Positions 59,641 through 64,000 of a DNA stretch of 64,000 bases are shown piece by piece. This DNA comes from Emydura subglobosa. Taxonomy: Eukaryota; Chordata; Testudines; Chelidae. The translations under genes were made by a program, and so were the position numbers. Every line of letters begins with the position of its first letter. Position 1 is the first letter of the stretch. Below the pieces are notes generated by a model. The model had not been told where the DNA came from and made no database searches. It worked only from the letters and a program-made list of their open reading frames with translations. The DNA is taken from the NCBI GenBank assembly GCA_007922225.1, contig ML679960.1:2866032-2930031 (forward strand), written 5' to 3'.

Positions 59641-60469
59641 CACATATCATGCTAATTGTAGAAATGAAGACTCCTCTCTTACAAGTTCTGTTGAGGTAAA
59701 TGGTTTTGCTTATGTTTCGCCTTTACTACTGGATATAAGAGCCAGACTGACTAACACATGTCCAACTGTAGATGGAAGAAGGACACAAAAAGCGTTCCCC
59801 ATCCTCTCCTCCCCACACACTCTCATTTGTTTCCCAAACAAAGGTCAAACCTCCTGACTGCAGTAACTTCTCCTTGCTAACTCACCTGGGGTATAAGCAA
59901 CACCAAGAGGCAAGGGGAGAGGGTGTACCTCCAAATTCCTTACTAACTTCTGCAACTTAGAAGCTACATGTTGAGCACATTGCCCACCATATGCTGGGAG
60001 CTTTGAAAAGCACTCTACCCCTCTGAAGCATAATGGCTGTAGCAATTCCCTCTCAAAGTAGAACTGCAGTGGTCCCATGGGCCCACATTTTCAGTTGCAC
60101 TAAACTGTGTGTTGACTACTATATTCAGGATAGCATATGTACATACGCCGCAGCATGGAGCAGATACATTAGAATGAATTAAGCACCAGTAACATTAAGC
60201 ACAAATATTGTAACAATGATATAGCCTAAACGAGCCTGTACCATAATCCTGTTCACTTATACTAAATAGCCCATAAACATTTGCATTTGCTAAAGTTATT
60301 AGCATAAACAGATAGGAAACTCATCAAAATCAAGGTACATTCATACTATGTCTTAGTACAAGCTAGGGAAGTAGTTTCACAGATCATTACCTGGAATGCA
60401 AGTATCCAAAACAAAGACCAGGAAGCAACAGAACAATAAGTTAGGAAACAGGGACAAACTGATGGGCTG
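59641..60469. other. Unique non-coding sequence
   Basis: Mostly no recognisable repeat. The 126-residue frame 59,477-59,857 begins inside the Penelope-like tail and is not a gene. Confidence 0.4.
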
Positions 60470-61760
60470 GATTTTAGGCACGTGTTAAGAGATGTGTAAC
60501 TTGTAAAATCATCCTATAAATGACACAGAAGAAATGTGTAACTTTGGGAGGCCACCTTCTGCATAAGGTGAATGTAACATGGCTGCATGAGACAGCTTCC
60601 CAGAGACTGGTATCTTATAGAATCTTATCCTGTACTAAGTTATTATTGGCTTAGAGCAATAAACCTGACTGAGGTTGGTTATTTGACCTGTTGAATATAC
60701 CTCCTAATGAACCAAGGGTGGTCAAGCAATAATTTATTGGCAAGCCTATATATTGCAAGCCTTAATAAATTGGCAAGCCTAGCCAGGAGCCATCTAGCCA
60801 AAACACCCATCAAACCAAGGAGTGCAGGGTCATGAACTAACTGTTTGGAGGGGGGATAATAGTCAGAAAAGGGTGCGACACTAGTGTTTGTTTATCTTAC
60901 ATACACTTGTGGAGCCAGCCAGGCCAGCCCTGGTGGGGAGAGGTGAAGGGGTGGATTTTATGATAAGCGCTACTGAGGTCAAGCGCTTTTCAAAAGTAAA
61001 CGGTTTTTACAGATAATGCATGATAAAGCTCTTTAGGCAAAATGCCAATACTTCAAGAATTCCTGGGCAAAAAAACAAAAACAAAATACATTTTAAGTCT
61101 AATGATTAAAGTGCTTTTCTTGGTTACGTGCCAGATAGGATAAAAAAAGAGAGGAAAAGAATTCTCTCAGCAAACAGGTTATAACAAACTTAAAGCCATG
61201 ACAAATGAAAGTGAGAGACAGGAGACATTAGAATCTTATATTGTACAATTTACAAATAGTCAAGTTGGTGTGTTGTTCAGGCTTGATATTGTAAATCTTG
61301 TGGTCATGTGTGTAACTTGTTTAAACTGGAAAAGGGAGGGAGGGGAGAAAGTAAAAGGGAAAGATAAGGCGCAAAAAGTATTGAAATGTATTGCCTCACT
61401 TGTTTAGCATAGAACAATAACATTAGAGAGCTGACAAAGAACTTAAAACTAGAACAAGATCAAAATAGGAAATTAAAATAGCAAGTGAAAGGCATAAGCA
61501 ACTGTAATACCCCTCTGGTCTACAGTTTACAAGAAATTAAGGGAAGACTAGGAGATTGTCATATTAGATACAGCCAGCAAGAGGAAGAAATATTAGGCTG
61601 GCAAAGACAGGCTAAAAATCTTAATAAGAGCACTCCTGTAATCAGTTTGAAGTGCAGACAAAAGCAACAGACACTGGGGGAACAAATTCAGATTTTGCAG
61701 GAACAGGTAGCAACCCCCACTCTCCTTCTAGAGTCAGGATAAATACCAGCCCCCCTGCTC
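60470..61760 (+). other. LTR-like segment with two short unknown frames
   Basis: CCTATAAATGACAC near 60,512 (TATA-like) and GCAATAAACCTGACTGAGG near 60,657 (polyadenylation-like) are about 145 bp apart, as in an LTR. Downstream, frames of 69 (61,198-61,407) and 85 residues (61,485-61,742) are present. The second is Gln/Glu-rich and looks helical (QEEEILGWQRQAKNLN, QKQQTLGEQIQILQEQ), as a coiled coil would. I see no primer-binding site, protease, polymerase or envelope motif. It may be the 5' part of an endogenous retroelement or just chance signals. Confidence 0.25.
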
Positions 61761-61984
61761 TGATCCACAGAATCCCATTCCCTTTTCAGAGTTAATAATA
61801 TAACCTTCTTTGTCTAATATTTTTATGTATAGGTCAAGTTTTTCTTTATGTCCTTTCTCACTGCTGCCTCACAAATGCCCTCACAAAGTTAATTAATCTT
61901 TCTTGGCTCATGTCTCCCTACCTTCCTACATTGCATTCTCCTTGCTTCTGCCCTCTCTTTGTTTTAAAAGTTAAAAATTATAGT

Positions 61985-62302
61985 CAGGGCTGGATTTAGG
62001 AGCAAGCAATCCAGGCGACTGCCTGGGGCACCCGGCTTTGGGGAGAAGGGCACCAGACTCAGGTGCTGTTTTTGTTGTTAGTGCCAAAAGGGAAAATAGA
62101 ATGTTTGAAGTAAAATGTTTCAGGTATTCTATATGTGGATTCATTTTTCACTAACCTCCTAGAATGTTCTGGACTTTTGTAGAACATTCTAAAACCTTCC
62201 AGACTTTCTGGAAAAGTTTAACAACTAGAGCGGGATGGGAGGGGGAGAGGGTACCGAAGATGCTCTTTGCCTTGGGCACCATTTGGTCTAGGGCCGGCCC
62301 TG
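61985..62302. mobile_element. hAT-type MITE, 318 bp
   Basis: The left end CAGGGCTGGATTTAGG and the reverse-complemented right end CAGGGCCGGCCCTAG are terminal inverted repeats of the CAGGGCCGGC hAT group. The flanks ATTATAGT (61,977-61,984) and GTTATAGT (62,303-62,310) form an 8-bp duplication with one mismatch. The interior holds an imperfect inverted pair TAGAATGTTCTGGACTTTTG and AGAACATTCTA at about 62,160-62,192. The 62-residue frame across it is not a gene. Confidence 0.85.
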
Positions 62303-62310
62303 GTTATAGT

Positions 62311-64000
62311 TATTACAGAAACCCCTGTCATAGAAAAAGACGGAGCAACTGAAAAAAACAAATAATCAAAATGCTTAAGATAAAAACTTTTAAATAAATC
62401 CTGAAAGATTAATTATTTTAACCATTCAGAAGTGCAACAACAAAAGAAACTTGTAACTTTCTTGAAGATGTGGTTGCTAAGCAACAGAAATACTAACTTT
62501 GCTTCTAATCTTAACATATGAAACATGGGTTTTCCTTATTTCTGCATAGCTGTATATTAAGATAAAAGTAATATAAAGTAATAGAAACTGCTTTAAGTTA
62601 ACTAAATTAATACAACAAGGTGGGCAAACAATTTAATAGGGATTTTTAATCAATTCTCATTAAAAGTTTTAAATAATGACTTGCCTAATTAAATGTTTAA
62701 TTCTTTTGTTCACTTTTTTCGTTTTCCACAATTCATTGCCTTAATAATGTTAACCACTTAATGTCTTCCTTTGTATAGTTATAAATACAATTTTGTCACC
62801 ATTCTTCAATTGTAAGTTTGTCATATGTGTCATGCATGTGGTCTTATGCTGTATGCTGTATGTCGTGACTACTTTTTGTTTTTATTTCATTGCAATAGAA
62901 GCCAATTCTAAACTCACAATTTTAATAAATACCTTTTTAATATAAGTGGTTCCATACTATTTTAATACTATGTTTGGGTCATAACCATCATAATACCAAT
63001 TTAATTTGTTTTGCAAAGCTTAATGAAGCCTCACTTATAAATATATATACACATATATTTCTGCCTCAATAACTAATGCAATTGCAAACAAATGATTTTT
63101 TCTTTATTAATCAAAGGTTTTTTATGCAAAGAAAAAAGAAATTGTAGGGGAAATATCTCAACATTAATGAAAGGTAATAGTAATAAAATCATAAGTTTTT
63201 AAAGGGTTTTATAAATTTGCTTGTGCCTTTATTAAATATTAAAATATAGTTATGTGTGTTATAGCCAAAACGTCTAAAAAGACAACAATAGAAAATGTTA
63301 AAGTTAACCCAACAATTTCAACAGGCTTCTATCTTTGTCTCCCAAGCACAACCAGTCTTACGAAAGTAGAGTAGCCTCACAGTGCTTGCATAAGTCTACA
63401 TTTAAACTTCATTTTGCTTTAATTATGCTATTTTTTTTTTTTGGTGATATGTTACAAAAAGTAATGGTTATTAAAGTTTGTGCTTTCAAATATTTACCAA
63501 AAGTTTAATTGCTATCACAAGCAAAGTAACTTTAAAAAGCTTGGATGAAACGTCTGTTTGTTGCTAACTCCTACGCTAAGACAGTGCTCAGTGAAAAAAC
63601 AGTGTTTATCACAGAAGATTGTGAGCATCTATTTTAGCAGTCAAGCACTATATTTATTATAGAAAACTAGTACTGCAGAAGCTAAAGAAGTCAAAATGAA
63701 GAAATGTCTATGTAAAAACTGCAAAAGCATCTAAAACATGTATATTTGTGCTAAAGAATTGGGAAAATCAAAACAAAAGCATGGCTTGTGTTATCAATTA
63801 TTTGGCCCTTATTTACATTTACATTATTTTTACAAATGGAGATCATCTGTTTATAAATTAGGGTTACTAAAAACAAGAGAAACAGAACAAATTTTTTTTA
63901 CCATGTTGACCAACTTGATCTCTTTCTGGGTGCATCCCTCAGACCAAAGATATCTGAAGATATTTGTGCACAGTGAAGAAACTCTTGGGCATCGGGGACG
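62311..64000. other. AT-rich sequence without recognised features
   Basis: Very AT-rich, with no open frame of note on either strand. A purine run AAAGAAAAAAGAAA before TTGTAGGGG near 63,128-63,150 resembles a polypurine tract but no LTR can be paired with it. Confidence 0.45.

Noticed and set aside
63120..63180. Polypurine tract plus TG start of a 3' LTR
   Set aside because: No matching 5' LTR start is present in the window, and the region is simply A/G-rich within AT-rich DNA.
1..64000. CRISPR arrays, operons, riboswitches or other prokaryotic systems
   Set aside because: No regularly spaced direct repeats or dense coding; the content is vertebrate transposon-rich non-coding DNA.

Overview
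This is AT-rich vertebrate nuclear DNA, best explained as intergenic or deep intronic sequence from a non-avian sauropsid, most likely a turtle (a crocodilian is the main alternative). The clues are the repeat families: CR1 LINEs with the typical CR1 3' ends, PIF/Harbinger-type MITEs whose ends read like GGTATGTCTACACTG, hAT MITEs, Penelope-like 3' ends with hammerhead-ribozyme-like cores, and MIR/CORE-SINE pieces. The species call is an inference from remembered repeat families. No intact host protein-coding gene, rRNA, tRNA, CRISPR array or bacterial-type feature was found.

Layout. 0-8 kb: mostly unique sequence with one old palindromic MITE (5.0 kb), a double hairpin (3.5 kb) and a candidate minus-strand exon (2.5 kb). 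8-10 kb: an LTR-like repeat next to a 0.75-kb Harbinger-type non-autonomous element. 10-16 kb: mostly unique, with a second candidate minus-strand exon (14.5 kb). 16.4-19.6 kb: a cluster with a Penelope-like end, a hAT MITE, a mariner-like MITE, and a MIR-like SINE split by a 1.27-kb MITE. 20-35 kb: mostly unique, with SINE tails, old palindromic repeats and three more MITEs. 35,858-36,257: a 400-base assembly gap. 36.8-37.9 kb: LTR-like sequence. 38.1-42.6 kb: a nearly full-length but decayed CR1 on the plus strand, followed by a CR1 3' fragment on the minus strand (43.1-43.9 kb). 46.6-48 kb: an unclassified transposon remnant and a MITE. 49.9-53.8 kb: a two-gene PIF/Harbinger transposon with a Myb-like gene (+) and a DDE transposase (-), both broken. 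57-59.6 kb: a palindromic MITE, a 371-bp foldback element with a 4-bp target duplication, a CR1 3' end and a Penelope-like 3' end. 60.5-62.3 kb: LTR-like sequence carrying two short unknown reading frames, then a hAT MITE with an 8-bp target duplication.

How the parts relate. The two-gene Harbinger element at 49.9 kb has ends similar to several short elements here and shares about 200 bp of terminal sequence with the 8.9-kb element, so it is a plausible relative of their mobiliser. The three palindromic MITEs (5.0, 30.6 and 57.0 kb) form one family in one orientation, each with or without a long central hairpin depending on decay. The host genes, if any, are represented only by unproven splice-site-bounded exon candidates on the minus strand.
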